Position numbers and translations under genes: made by a program. Below are positions 20,158 to 29,345 of a DNA stretch of 64,000 bases, piece by piece. The DNA comes from Pycnococcus provasolii (taxonomy: Eukaryota; Chlorophyta; Pseudoscourfieldiophyceae; Pseudoscourfieldiales; Pycnococcaceae): assembly GCA_938743325.2 (NCBI GenBank), contig OW568862.1, positions 349,501 to 413,500 on the forward strand, written 5' to 3'. How positions within the stretch are numbered: the stretch's first letter is position 1; each line of letters starts with the position of its first letter. A model generated the notes under the pieces. It had not been told where the DNA came from, did no database searches, and saw nothing but the letters and a program-made list of their open reading frames with translations.

Positions 20158-20664
20158 ATGTGGTGGCGCGTCAGTGGTTTGTCCAACTCTTCCTTGTCAA
20201 CAGGGTTAGGGCGTGGGTTTGTGAGTTTGTGGCGTCGTTCGTCGTCATCATCATCGGCATCGGCATCGTCAGCATCGGCATCGTCGTCATCGGCATCAGC
20301 GTCATCAGCGGCATCGGCATCAGCAGCATCAGCGCCTAAGTCACCTCCGTCCACACCTGTACCGCCGCGTCCATCAGGCGAAAAACCAAAACTTCAAAAG
20401 CACTGGTCAGAACAGCAAAAAAAAGAAACACTCGCCACGTACTACAACGTGCCTGTCGAACAAATCAAAAGGGCGGGACAACCAGACGCGAACCAAAAAC
20501 ACGTACTCATTGGAGTCTCGATTGGTTTTGCACTCGCCGCCGCGCCGTTCGCATTCAAGAGCTTCCGAGACAACGAACAGAGAGTTGCCAGGATGAGAGA
20601 CGACAGCTTGGACGACAAAGACGCTGCACGCGCTTCCAGACTCAGCGCGAAGAACGCTAAGTAA
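20158..20664 (+). CDS. Small Ser-rich single-TM protein, probably mitochondrial
   Basis: I do not recognise this 168-residue protein. The N-terminus (residues 1-26) is positively charged and hydroxylated without acidic residues, as in a mitochondrial presequence. A Ser/Ala run (about 27-60) is encoded by a TCATCGGCA-type microsatellite. A conserved-looking segment of the type HWSEQQKKET-x-A-x-YYNVP follows, then one TM helix at about 115-134 and a short charged tail. This is the build of a small inner-membrane subunit or assembly factor, but that is inference. It converges on NUP88 with 68 bp between stop codons. Confidence 0.65.
   Translation: MWWRVSGLSNSSLSTGLGRGFVSLWRRSSSSSSASASSASASSSSASASSAASASAASAPKSPPSTPVPPRPSGEKPKLQKHWSEQQKKETLATYYNVPVEQIKRAGQPDANQKHVLIGVSIGFALAAAPFAFKSFRDNEQRVARMRDDSLDDKDAARASRLSAKNAK
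20233..20335. repeat. TCA/TCG/GCA coding microsatellite
   Basis: An imperfect (TCATCGGCA)-type tract that encodes Ser and Ala on the plus strand and Asp/Ala on the minus strand. It creates an open minus-strand frame (20130-20354) that is not considered real. Confidence 0.8.
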
Positions 20665-20732
20665 TTTCTCTTGTTTTCTTCTATTACCTATACTATACTG
20701 ACGAGATTGCTGCTGCTGTTGTTGTTGTCAAC

Positions 20733-23700
20733 TCAGGCACCGTCTCCTCCTCCACCTCCTCCTCCACCAAGAGTAGCCTCGACAAGCGTCGCGACCCTCG
20801 CCGCCGTCGCCGTCAACCTAGCCGCCTCGTCGAGATCCGCACGCAGTGCAATATCCGCACTGACGCTTGCTCCCACCCGAGTAGGCCCACCAACACTGTT
20901 GAGAGCTGCTCGTAGCTGGCTTGGCAGCGTCGTCAAACTACTGCTAGGCGAAGCCTGAGGAGCGAGAGAAACCACGCCACTGCGCCGCGACGCACTCCCA
21001 AACCGAGGATTCACATCGGACGCAGATGACGATGACGATCCTTGCTCCCTTGCTCCCTTGGGGGTTGTGATACCGCGGATACCTGAAGGCTGCTCTCCGC
21101 GCGACTGCCTCTCGGCACAGAGTGCATCCTGCACCTCCCTGATCCTATGCTCCATCTCCTGCAGGCGTGCCTCCGCAGACCCCAGATCAGCCTTAAGACG
21201 CTCCTCGCTCGCACTCAGCGGCCCAGCCACGGCGACTAACCCACCGCTGCTGCCGACGCCAACACGCTGAAGCTTGTTGAGCACGTCCCGCATGCGAGAT
21301 TCCGCATTGGACGACGCTGCCGACAGCTTCTGAGCGCGCCAAGTCAGCGCGGCGGCGCCGCGGGAGAGAAGGCGAAGCGCCACCGGTGCCGCGTCGATAT
21401 CCCTCGTTGCAGCCTCCTCGTCCTGAAGCTTCTCCGCAGCCTGCTCCACAAGCTCTCTCATCACGTCGTCATCAGCAGCTTCGCCGGTGGCGGCGTACGT
21501 GTCAAGTTCGTCCTCCTCCACGCCGAAGTCCTGCAGTAGATGCTCCGTGCGTCGCTGAAGGCGCGCACACTCGCGATCCGCCGAGCTCGTTCGCGCTTTC
21601 ACCACCGCCTCGAATCTTGCAATCTCCTCAAATACGCTGCAGCGCAGAGATGCCGCAGCCTCCGCAAGCCTACGATTCCCCGAGGCGGTATCCGGTTTGG
21701 TTGCTTCGCTGCCGGGCGGATGGTGTCCTGAAAGCGTGTTGTTCGGGCACCCGCGTGCGGCGAGCGTGATCATCGGCTCGTAAAGCTGCGTTGCCGTGGC
21801 GAACGAGCCACCGTCGTCGTCGCCTTCGCCGTAGGATGCCGCCGTGAGCGCAGACGACGGCGACTTGGCGCTGTCAATCGCAGCCATGGCGACCGTGTGA
21901 AGTTGCGAATCGCCGAGGAGAGCTACAGCGCCTGGCTGCGCGCGAGCAGCCAACGGCGGCGGAAGGAGAATTGCGCCCGTCGCCCTCTTGGGAAGTTGGA
22001 GGGATTCCGTCGCCGGGGGCGCGAGAGCAGCAGCTGCCGAGACCGGTGCGCCTCCCTCAGGATCATGCAAGGCGGCAACGAGGCGGCGAAGACACGCGAG
22101 GCCGGGAAGGCGCAGCGTTGCCGCTGCACCAATTGCCGAGGTTCCGCGTGGCGTGCCGTAAATAACAGCGGCGTCGGGCTGCGCAGGATCAAGCGCAATG
22201 TCCCAAACCCAAGCTGGGCCATGCTGCATCGGTGACGCGGAGATTGGCGCCGGCGCCTCGCTGCGCAGCGCTTCCACAACCTGCGGAATAGCAGCCGCCA
22301 GCGGCATTGGCGCGGTGTTTCCGCCAAATGCCTGCGGTTGCATGAGCTTTACCGCTCGCGCGCCTCTTGGCGATTCATCGATAGTTCCGAAAAGCGGCGT
22401 GGCCACGCCTGCCAGCACGACAACGCGCACGGACGCCGCACCGGGCGAGCTGAGGCGCGACGATGCGGAGGCGAGCAGGAGTGCCGTGCATCCACCAGCG
22501 TCGCGGCCAAGCGGCACCGCACGCACGGCGACGTTCGGCGCGAACGACTCTCCCGCATTTGCGTCCGACGAGAGCGGCCCAACGAGCATCGGGGTGGGCA
22601 CCGACGTTGGTGCCATGTCGGCACCCTCCAGCGTCCAAGCTCTCCAGGCATCGGCGTCCGCACGCCACATCGCCATGCGTGCATCGTCGTGCGTCTCTGC
22701 CGATGCGGACATGGCGGCGCGGTGCACATCTTCGACGGCTCGCGTGAAAGACTCTGATGCAGCTTTGCAAGCTGCGGCACCTCGCGGCCTCGGCCCAAAT
22801 GGGCACAGCTGGTAAATGTTCGAATGTTCGTCCGTGATGTACGCCGTGTACGCGTCGAAGCCCGCGTCATTCGACGTTGTGTCAGCGAAGCACAGGTTGC
22901 AAAGCGACGATCCGCCGTTGCTGGCGTTGTTCGGCAAAGGCGGCGCCGGCAGCTTGAGAGCAATCTCCGGCGGAGCGTCCGCGTCCGCGCCAACGTCAAA
23001 TAGTGCGAGCACGCCGCTCGACAGCAGCACGGCAACGTGCGTGTCGCTGGTTGGGTGAAACTGCACATCTCTCACGTACGCTCCTGCCGTTCGTCTTGCC
23101 CACTTCGCGAACGCCAGTCTTCCCACGGCGTGGCACTTGGCGTTGTGTTCCGTTGGCTGTCCGTGCGCGTGCGCCCTCGTCGGCACGCCTTCGAGGTGCA
23201 CGACGTAGACTGGTGACTGTGCTCTTGGCGCGTCTAGAATTACGAGAACTTTCGTTCCGGTAGCGTTCACCTTGACAGCCTTGACGTCGAAGTTCGTAGG
23301 TATCGCTGGTTTTGGCGTGACTATTCGCTTCGTGATGCTGTTGAGTGCGTGCGTCTTATTTCCCACCGCGCTGTGAACGTCCGCCGCATCGACGACTGCA
23401 ATTCTCCACGCCGCTTTCGCGCCTTCATGTCCTCTTGTGAGCACGCATGCGCGCGCACCAGCGGCGTCAAGTCCCATGAGGTTCACAGCGATCGGCGTAT
23501 CGAATCCAGTCACCACCCCCACTCCTGCTGCTCCTGCTGCTGCATCAGAAGTCTCCACATCTCCAGAAGTCTGCGTTAAAAACGATGAAGGAGGAGGAGG
23601 AGAAGCAAATGCAGAGAGCGAGGACGAAGCCGCAGCCGGGGATGCAGCCCCCCCTGATACTAATGGCGGCGAGCTCCCACTACTAACCAGCGACGACGAT

Positions 23701-23774
23701 GGAGGGAGAGAGGAAGACAGAGACATGGACATGGACATGGACGCCGATCCCAGAGACCCGAGCGAGAACGCCAT
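20733..23774 (-). CDS. NUP88: Nucleoporin NUP88/MOS7 homolog
   Basis: A 1013-residue protein matching the NUP88 build: an N-terminal beta-propeller (about residues 70-680) and a C-terminal helical coiled-coil region (about 720-1000). The diagnostic propeller strand DVQFHPTSDTHVAVLLSSG is at about 235-255, and YQLCPFGPR at about 320 corresponds to the conserved C-x-C-P-(F/Y)-G segment. NUP88 sits on the cytoplasmic face of the nuclear pore with NUP214/NUP62 and helps CRM1-dependent export; the Arabidopsis homolog MOS7 acts in immunity. The chain is longer than human NUP88 (741 residues) through Ala/Gly/Ser-rich insertions. The N-terminus is Ser-rich low complexity. The start is the first ATG, 92 nt from a telo-box array. 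Confidence 0.85.
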   Translation of the reverse strand: MAFSLGSLGSASMSMSMSLSSSLPPSSSLVSSGSSPPLVSGGAASPAAASSSLSAFASPPPPSSFLTQTSGDVETSDAAAGAAGVGVVTGFDTPIAVNLMGLDAAGARACVLTRGHEGAKAAWRIAVVDAADVHSAVGNKTHALNSITKRIVTPKPAIPTNFDVKAVKVNATGTKVLVILDAPRAQSPVYVVHLEGVPTRAHAHGQPTEHNAKCHAVGRLAFAKWARRTAGAYVRDVQFHPTSDTHVAVLLSSGVLALFDVGADADAPPEIALKLPAPPLPNNASNGGSSLCNLCFADTTSNDAGFDAYTAYITDEHSNIYQLCPFGPRPRGAAACKAASESFTRAVEDVHRAAMSASAETHDDARMAMWRADADAWRAWTLEGADMAPTSVPTPMLVGPLSSDANAGESFAPNVAVRAVPLGRDAGGCTALLLASASSRLSSPGAASVRVVVLAGVATPLFGTIDESPRGARAVKLMQPQAFGGNTAPMPLAAAIPQVVEALRSEAPAPISASPMQHGPAWVWDIALDPAQPDAAVIYGTPRGTSAIGAAATLRLPGLACLRRLVAALHDPEGGAPVSAAAALAPPATESLQLPKRATGAILLPPPLAARAQPGAVALLGDSQLHTVAMAAIDSAKSPSSALTAASYGEGDDDGGSFATATQLYEPMITLAARGCPNNTLSGHHPPGSEATKPDTASGNRRLAEAAASLRCSVFEEIARFEAVVKARTSSADRECARLQRRTEHLLQDFGVEEDELDTYAATGEAADDDVMRELVEQAAEKLQDEEAATRDIDAAPVALRLLSRGAAALTWRAQKLSAASSNAESRMRDVLNKLQRVGVGSSGGLVAVAGPLSASEERLKADLGSAEARLQEMEHRIREVQDALCAERQSRGEQPSGIRGITTPKGAREQGSSSSSASDVNPRFGSASRRSGVVSLAPQASPSSSLTTLPSQLRAALNSVGGPTRVGASVSADIALRADLDEAARLTATAARVATLVEATLGGGGGGGGDGA

Positions 23775-23865
23775 AGGAAATATGTAAGTTCGGAATTGAA
23801 TTGATTGGGCGCGCAACGGAACCCAACCCCGGGGGCGGGGGAGGGAGCAGGCAGGGGGCGGCGCG

Positions 23866-23899
23866 AACCCTAACCCTAACCCTAACACCCTAAGGTTAG
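23866..23899 (-). promoter_or_regulatory. TTAGGG telo-box array upstream of NUP88
   Basis: AACCCTAACCCTAACCCTAA on the plus strand, then ACACCCTAAGGTTAG; the gene strand reads TTAGGG. It lies in the 232-bp gap between the NUP88 start and the end of the upstream amidase gene. A second C/G-run block (about 23815-23840) is adjacent. Confidence 0.6.
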
Positions 23900-23962
23900 T
23901 TCTCTGCTGTACGTGTTTTCCCGGCCTGCCTGACTTGTTATCAAATAAAATAAATAAATACG

Positions 23963-23967
23963 TTACA
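23963..23967 (-). terminator. TGTAA poly(A) signal of the amidase gene
   Basis: TTACA on the plus strand, 40 nt after the stop of the N-carbamoylputrescine amidase gene. Confidence 0.45.
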
Positions 23968-24006
23968 ATACATGCTCAAGCTCGTGTGTGTTGTGTGTGC
24001 TTACTC

Positions 24007-25125
24007 TTATTTGCTGCGCGATGTGTTGCCGTCCATCGTGCCTATCGCGCCGTACACGTCAGGCCGCCGGTCGCGAAATACGCCCCAAGCCGATCGACGG
24101 CGGTCGTTCGCGACGCGGTCCACGCGCACGACGCGAACGCCCTCCTCCGAGTCGTTCATGTCCGCGAGAAGTGCGCCGTCGACGTCCGCGATGAAACTGC
24201 TGCCGTAGAATGTTAGCACGTCGCCGTCTGCGCCGCCAGGGATCGGCTCCGCACCCACGCGGTTCGCAGCCACGACCGGAGTGAGGTTTGCACCCGCGTG
24301 GCCTTGCATAACGCGTCGCCAGTGACCTCTCGAGTCTAGCGGCGCCGCCGGAGGGGGCTCGGAGCCGATCGCCGTCGGGTACACGAGAAGGTCGGCGCCC
24401 AAAAGGCACAGCACGCGCGCGTACTCCGGAAACCACTGGTCCCAGCAGATGCCCACGCCCAGCGCGCCGAACCGAGTCGCAAACACGATCCCGCCCGTGT
24501 CGCCCGGACTGAAGTGAAACTTCTCCTGATATCCCGGTCCGTCAGGAATGTGGCTCTTGCGGTATACGCCGAGACTCGTGCCGTTCTCGTATACCGCGCA
24601 GCTGTTGAATCGCGCTTGGCCCGCCTTCTCGTAGAAGCTGACGGGAAGAACGATCGAGAGCTCCTCGCTGAGTTTCGCGAAGCGTTGGAGCAGCGCGCAG
24701 TCGTCGACATCCCGCGCAAGCTCGAGGTTGGCGTCAAGCTGCGCCTTGGGAAAGTAGCGGTGCTCGAACAGCTCGGGCAGAATGACGACGTTCGCGCCTT
24801 GCGCGACCGCTTCGCGCACGAGTCGTTCCGCGTTGTCCGCGTTATTTTCGGACGAGTCCGTCATGGCCATTTGCACGACACCGACATTGAACTGCGCGCT
24901 GACCTCGGCGGCGGACACCGACGCCAAGTGCGGCGAGCGTACGACGCGCGCGTCAGGCATCGCGCGTGCCGTGTTACTGATAATGACAAGGAATGGGGAC
25001 GGATAGCTTGACGCGCACACCGGCAACTTTGACGTACTGTACAGCTCAACTGCCTGACGAAAGTGACGGAAGCGACGATGGGCGAACCTGCTGAAACGAA
25101 GTGCAGTGCAAGAAGGGATCCCCAT
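24007..25125 (-). CDS. CPA: N-carbamoylputrescine amidase
   Basis: A 372-residue nitrilase-superfamily enzyme that hydrolyses N-carbamoylputrescine to putrescine, CO2 and ammonia, the last step of the plant arginine-decarboxylase route to polyamines. The catalytic triad is visible: Glu118 in LPELFEHRYF, Lys190 in YRKSHIPDGPGYQEKF and Cys227 in GICWDQWFPE. The blocks YPTAIGSEP and HWRRVMQGHAGAN are also typical of the plant and bacterial CPA group. About 75 residues precede the hydrolase fold, basic and Ser/Arg-rich, and probably form an organelle transit peptide; an internal ATG near residue 55 would give a cytosolic form. Its start is only 64 bp from the start of the divergent WD40 gene, so the two must share a very short promoter. 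Confidence 0.95.
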   Translation of the reverse strand: MGIPSCTALRFSRFAHRRFRHFRQAVELYSTSKLPVCASSYPSPFLVIISNTARAMPDARVVRSPHLASVSAAEVSAQFNVGVVQMAMTDSSENNADNAERLVREAVAQGANVVILPELFEHRYFPKAQLDANLELARDVDDCALLQRFAKLSEELSIVLPVSFYEKAGQARFNSCAVYENGTSLGVYRKSHIPDGPGYQEKFHFSPGDTGGIVFATRFGALGVGICWDQWFPEYARVLCLLGADLLVYPTAIGSEPPPAAPLDSRGHWRRVMQGHAGANLTPVVAANRVGAEPIPGGADGDVLTFYGSSFIADVDGALLADMNDSEEGVRVVRVDRVANDRRRSAWGVFRDRRPDVYGAIGTMDGNTSRSK

Positions 25126-25189
25126 CACCACAACGTCTTGCACCTAGTTTTGGTATGTTGCCACCATTTGTTTGCGTGCGTGCGTCGCG

Positions 25190-26818
25190 ATGGCTCCTCC
25201 TGCTGCAGCTCAAGCTCACGCACACGCTCCTGCAACGCAACCACCACCTGCGACTCATAAGAGAGTGACGCGCGCATCGAAGGCCGCGGCCGCCGCTGCT
25301 CGCGGGGGCAACACGGCACCGGCTGCGGCCGCGCAAGCTCTTTCTGCCGCTTCAGCACAAAAGACAACCTCCAAACGCGGAAAGGCGAAAGTCAGTGCAG
25401 GCGCGGGAGCGGGCGCGGGGGCAAAGAGGGCTTACGAAGGCACGATGCTTAAGGCGGAACGCGATGTGGTAGAGACAAAAGCTGACAGGGACGACGTTTC
25501 GGGCGCCGCGGACACTGCTGCCGCCGCACAAGCCGCCGGCTCGGACGCGCAAGCAGCAAATGACAAGGCCGCAGCAACAACGAGCGCGCCAACGACAGGG
25601 AAGAAAAGATGGCAGCTCTTGCACCTCCTGGAAGGACACACCGCGGGCGTAAACGACGTGAAGTTTCATCCCGACGGAAAGCGCATTCTTTCCGCCAGCG
25701 TCGACAAAACCGTGCGCGTCTGGGACGTTAGCACGGGCAAGGAAATCCTCAAGCTCGACGACTTCGATCGATTCGTCTTCTCGGCATGGTTCAGCGCGGA
25801 CGGGAAGCGTATCCACTCCGCCTGCGGGGACAAAACCGTGCGCATCAACGACGCGAAGACAGGTAAGCACGTGCGTTTGCTCAAGAACCAAGCTGCGGAA
25901 GAAGAATCCTACGGTACGAAGGTGCAAGGCGCGAACGGGATAACGCGACGCATCTACGCGAGCACTATGGCGGAGGCATACGACAATACGGTGAAGTTGT
26001 GGGACAGGGAGACCGGCAAATGCGAGGCGGTGCTTCAGGGTCACCGAGGATGGGTGAACTCGGCGATTTACAGCAACGACGGCAAGACGATTGTCACCGG
26101 AAGCGAGGATAAAACGGTGCGGCTCTGGGACGCGGAAAAGGGCACGTGCTTCCGTGTGCTTAAGGGACACTTCAGCGGCGTGCTAGGTGTGGTATTCAGC
26201 CCAGATAATGTGCACATCGTGTCAGCAAGCAGGGACAAGACGCTTCGAATATGGAAGGAGATGCCCGAGCCGCCGCCGCTTCCCGAATGTGATTACGAAG
26301 GCGTCACTTACCTCGGCGAGCGCACAGTTGAGGAGGTGCGCGCGGCGAAAAAGATGAAAATGGGGGTGCACACAATTGACCCCCCAGCACCGAGTCCGAC
26401 GTTGAACGATGCTCAGCCGAACGCCGCACATGCTGTGACTTTGCCGCCTCCTCCGAGCATGAGCATGCTCGCGGCGCTCGGGGCGCTACCGGCTTTGGCG
26501 CACCCTGGGCATCTCCCCCATCACCCCTTGCAAATTACGCTACCGCCTCCTCCTCCACCACCGGGAGCGGGCGCGCACATACGTCCTTTCGTTCAACGCG
26601 TCTTCGTCGTGCTGCGCAGGGGAGAAAAGGTGGCAGATACACCAGAAATGAAAGACGTCATAAGGAAGGCGATGTGCAAGGCGGCAGTAACGCCATCCGC
26701 CATCCCGAAAGTCCAGGCGAACGTAGCCATTCCGATGAATGTTGATGCAGTACCTGACGACGAGATTTTGGCCATGGCACTTGCTTTGTGCGCAAGTTTG
26801 AACGAAGGAGGCGCTTAA
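25190..26818 (+). CDS. WD40-repeat protein
   Basis: A 542-residue protein with a low-complexity Ala-rich basic N-terminus (1-140), about five WD40 repeats (about 142-365) and a Pro-rich C-terminal region (about 385-475) ending in a short conserved-looking tail (about 480-540). Repeat motifs such as GHTAGVND, DKTVRVWD, GHRGWVNS, DKTVRLWD and DKTLRIWK are clear. Five recognisable blades are fewer than the seven of a closed propeller, so two may be degenerate (the segment around residues 235-265 has diverged) or the protein may assemble with a partner. The specific role cannot be assigned. It is head-to-head with the amidase gene and tail-to-tail with PYRR. Confidence 0.85.
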   Translation: MAPPAAAQAHAHAPATQPPPATHKRVTRASKAAAAAARGGNTAPAAAAQALSAASAQKTTSKRGKAKVSAGAGAGAGAKRAYEGTMLKAERDVVETKADRDDVSGAADTAAAAQAAGSDAQAANDKAAATTSAPTTGKKRWQLLHLLEGHTAGVNDVKFHPDGKRILSASVDKTVRVWDVSTGKEILKLDDFDRFVFSAWFSADGKRIHSACGDKTVRINDAKTGKHVRLLKNQAAEEESYGTKVQGANGITRRIYASTMAEAYDNTVKLWDRETGKCEAVLQGHRGWVNSAIYSNDGKTIVTGSEDKTVRLWDAEKGTCFRVLKGHFSGVLGVVFSPDNVHIVSASRDKTLRIWKEMPEPPPLPECDYEGVTYLGERTVEEVRAAKKMKMGVHTIDPPAPSPTLNDAQPNAAHAVTLPPPPSMSMLAALGALPALAHPGHLPHHPLQITLPPPPPPPGAGAHIRPFVQRVFVVLRRGEKVADTPEMKDVIRKAMCKAAVTPSAIPKVQANVAIPMNVDAVPDDEILAMALALCASLNEGGA

Positions 26819-26850
26819 CCTCTGAGTGATAAACACGACTTTTTTTTTAG

Positions 26851-26855
26851 TGTAA
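26851..26855 (+). terminator. TGTAA poly(A) signal of the WD40 gene
   Basis: TGTAA lies 33 nt after the stop codon, directly behind a T-run. Confidence 0.45.
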
Positions 26856-26930
26856 CAGTGATACAAATTCAAACTGAAAAGAGTGTGAATGGACGACCCA
26901 TTCCATTACTGCATGAGAATATCATGTAAA

Positions 26931-26935
26931 TTACA
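26931..26935 (-). terminator. TGTAA overlapping the PYRR stop codon
   Basis: The TAA stop codon of PYRR (26931-26933) is itself the end of a TGTAA word on the gene strand. The same arrangement occurs at the alpha/beta hydrolase stop (33077) and the polyketide synthase stop (55805). Confidence 0.35.
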
Positions 26936-29090
26936 AGTCATTGCGACCATCCTCCCAGCTCGGTGCACGATCTCGCTCCAGCGAGGCAGCCACTCGAAGC
27001 ACGTCGGCGCGCTGCACGCTCTCCTGCATGCGCAGCTCCTCTCGCAGCTCCATGAGCAGACGGCCGAGGTGGTTGAGGCCACCTCTGTCGCGACCACCAC
27101 CCCAATAACTGTCAACAACCGAATCCTCGACAAGCCGCCGGCGTCCGGTGTTGAGGAGCGCACGGCGTGGCGCATTGTGCTGCGTAAACTTTGCACGGAT
27201 TGCAGCCTCCATCACAGGCACCTTGCGCGTGGTCCAATCCTGATATACTAGGTCCGGCCTCGTCCGCTCGTATGTGCGTCCGATACGAGCAGCTTCCTCG
27301 GGGCTAGGTGCAGCGCCGATTGATGCACGGATCTCCTCCGCCTCCTCGCTACCCGGTGTGCCCTGTCGAACGTCAAATTTACTCGCCTGGTAGAAGTGCT
27401 CGACACTAGGCCACGTCGTACTCGGATCCATGTCCGAAACTTTGTCCGCGTCGTGGACGCATATCTCGTGCGGACTGAAATTTGTAAGTGCGCCGTGCTC
27501 CATCCACGCCTTGTAGAAGTGCACGGGTGCGCTGCGCTTTTCTCCGCCGCCGTCGTTACTCGCCTCGTCAGTCTCACAGAGGGCCGTCATTGCGGCGGCG
27601 TCACCAAACTGCGTGCCTGGCAGCAATCCCCAGCTCTCCACCATGCTGCGTGGCAGGTCTAAATGCGGCAGGTCGCACATCATTGGCTGATTCGACACAA
27701 CCCCGTCGAATCCGTCGTAGGACGATGTCGCCGTCTGTGATGATGGCGTCGCCGTTTCCATGAAGTCTGGTCCATCGTACGCACGGTTCAAATATCCTGT
27801 GACGCACATGTCAGTTCCCACCTGCTCGTAGCGCGCCGACTTGAGCTCGATGGCCTGCGTCATGAAAATGTTTCCAAGGTCGCCAACCGGCGTTGGTGCT
27901 GCAGGTTGCTCTACCGTCGCATCTGTCGGGCCGCCGACGATCTTCGGCGCGACGAACGCCACCACCTTGTGCACAGCCTGCTCCGAGATGGCGGGCGCGG
28001 ACAGGTTACCGCCGCTTTCCCACAGCACCTGCAGACACCCTCTCCTTGCGAGGTAATTCGACGCCACGTCCGCCGTGAGGATGTCAAACTCCACCACCTC
28101 CACGCCGTACTTGGAGCGCAGCACGTCAAGCGTACCCTCGTCCGCCGCTCCTCGCTGCGTCATGACGAGCGTAGGCGCCTCGGACGTGTTCCAGATGTTG
28201 TAGTCGGCGTCGTGAATGGGCAGATTCATGCTTCGACTCAGCACGACGCGCAGAGGTCGGTGTCCACTCTCCCTGCGTGTCGTGAGTCTCGGGTTGTCGC
28301 GTCGTATGGTGTTTCCCCCCACGACGACGGCGTCGCTCTCCGCCCGCATCTGGTAGACGCGTGCGCGTGCCGCCTCGCAGCTGACCCACGCAGCGTGCCC
28401 ACTGCTTGCTGCAATTTTTCCGTCGAGCGTCATTGCGTACTTGAGCACGCCGAGCGGCTTTCCCGTCTCCGCACGGCACGCCAGCGCCGCGTTCGCCGCC
28501 CTGCACCTGTCGAGCACGGCAAGCACGTCCGCGTCGTCTGTGTTTATTGTGTCGACGACATCGACGTTGACTCCTGCGCGTCTCAGCGCTTCTGTTGCCT
28601 CTCCTCTAAAGTGCTTCATCGGGTGTCTGATACCAATCACAACGCGCGAGACACGAGCAGCTAATAGAGCCTGTATTGGCGCGTCGTCGCCGTGGCACTG
28701 TCCTGGTTCTAAGTTCAGATAGGCGGTTCCCCCTTCTAGTGCCGATCGTCCACCTGCGAGTTTCACAGCTCGCACCTCCGGCGACGGCGACCCGTTCGCC
28801 CTTAAGTGCGCGGACGATGCGACAGATCCATCCGCGTTCACGAGGATGCACGCCGCGTTCGGGTGAGGTTGCGTTTCCCCGAGTGTCTGCACTGCTAGCG
28901 CGGAAGCGGATTTTAAGTGCTCTATGTCCTGAGCGCTCAAGGGTGACGCGGACGCAAGTGTGCGTGTGCGTGAACGCCTGCTGTGGACGCCGTGGAGTCT
29001 TGAGGAGCGCGCTCCACACGGAGACGACTGGTTCAAGCAGCGCGGCGCCATATTGTTTGAAAATGCTGAAAACGCGGAATGCGTGCCCAT
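26931..29090 (-). CDS. PYRR: Plant-type riboflavin biosynthesis protein PYRR
   Basis: A 719-residue three-part protein: a RibD-type deaminase fold (about 40-190), a RibD_C/DHFR-like pyrimidine reductase (about 205-440) and a C-terminal NADAR/COG3236 domain (about 520-690). It should reduce the riboflavin intermediate after deamination in the plastid; the NADAR domain hydrolyses harmful phosphoribosylamine intermediates. The deaminase part has lost its zinc ligands: the usual HAE reads SPE in SPSPEVRA, and the usual PCxxxGxTPPC block reads LEPGQCHGDDAP. This is exactly the state known in plant PYRR, where a separate PYRD does the deamination. The N-terminus is Ser/Arg-rich and fits a plastid transit peptide. 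The first ATG is used; a second at 29051 is possible. Confidence 0.95.
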   Translation of the reverse strand: MGTHSAFSAFSNNMAPRCLNQSSPCGARSSRLHGVHSRRSRTRTLASASPLSAQDIEHLKSASALAVQTLGETQPHPNAACILVNADGSVASSAHLRANGSPSPEVRAVKLAGGRSALEGGTAYLNLEPGQCHGDDAPIQALLAARVSRVVIGIRHPMKHFRGEATEALRRAGVNVDVVDTINTDDADVLAVLDRCRAANAALACRAETGKPLGVLKYAMTLDGKIAASSGHAAWVSCEAARARVYQMRAESDAVVVGGNTIRRDNPRLTTRRESGHRPLRVVLSRSMNLPIHDADYNIWNTSEAPTLVMTQRGAADEGTLDVLRSKYGVEVVEFDILTADVASNYLARRGCLQVLWESGGNLSAPAISEQAVHKVVAFVAPKIVGGPTDATVEQPAAPTPVGDLGNIFMTQAIELKSARYEQVGTDMCVTGYLNRAYDGPDFMETATPSSQTATSSYDGFDGVVSNQPMMCDLPHLDLPRSMVESWGLLPGTQFGDAAAMTALCETDEASNDGGGEKRSAPVHFYKAWMEHGALTNFSPHEICVHDADKVSDMDPSTTWPSVEHFYQASKFDVRQGTPGSEEAEEIRASIGAAPSPEEAARIGRTYERTRPDLVYQDWTTRKVPVMEAAIRAKFTQHNAPRRALLNTGRRRLVEDSVVDSYWGGGRDRGGLNHLGRLLMELREELRMQESVQRADVLRVAASLERDRAPSWEDGRNDL

Positions 29091-29093
29091 GAA

Positions 29094-29145
29094 CAAACCC
29101 CGAATAATCGATCCCCGCGAAGTTCACCAAACCAAACCCCTACTA
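29094..29145 (-). promoter_or_regulatory. AAACCCC motifs immediately upstream of PYRR
   Basis: AAACCCCGAA at the left and CCAAACCCCTACTACTC at the right lie within 55 nt of the PYRR start codon, matching the degenerate telo-box words found upstream of several other genes. Confidence 0.4.
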
Positions 29146-29307
29146 CTCGTTTCTGTGACAAAACAGTCGCCCTTCTCCTCCTTCTTCTTCTTCTTCTTCT
29201 TTGATGAAAAGCGCGTTCTTTGCGCGTCTTGCCGTGCGTGATCACGCACCTGCACGTTGCCTGAAGAACACACAGTAACTCGCTCACTGTTTCCATGAAC
29301 GGTAAAA

Positions 29308-29312
29308 TTACA
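29308..29312 (-). terminator. TGTAA poly(A) signal of the PARG gene
   Basis: TTACA on the plus strand, 34 nt beyond the stop codon of the PARG-like gene. Confidence 0.45.
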
Positions 29313-29345
29313 GTTATTCGCAAGTTATTGTGAACATTTAATCGC

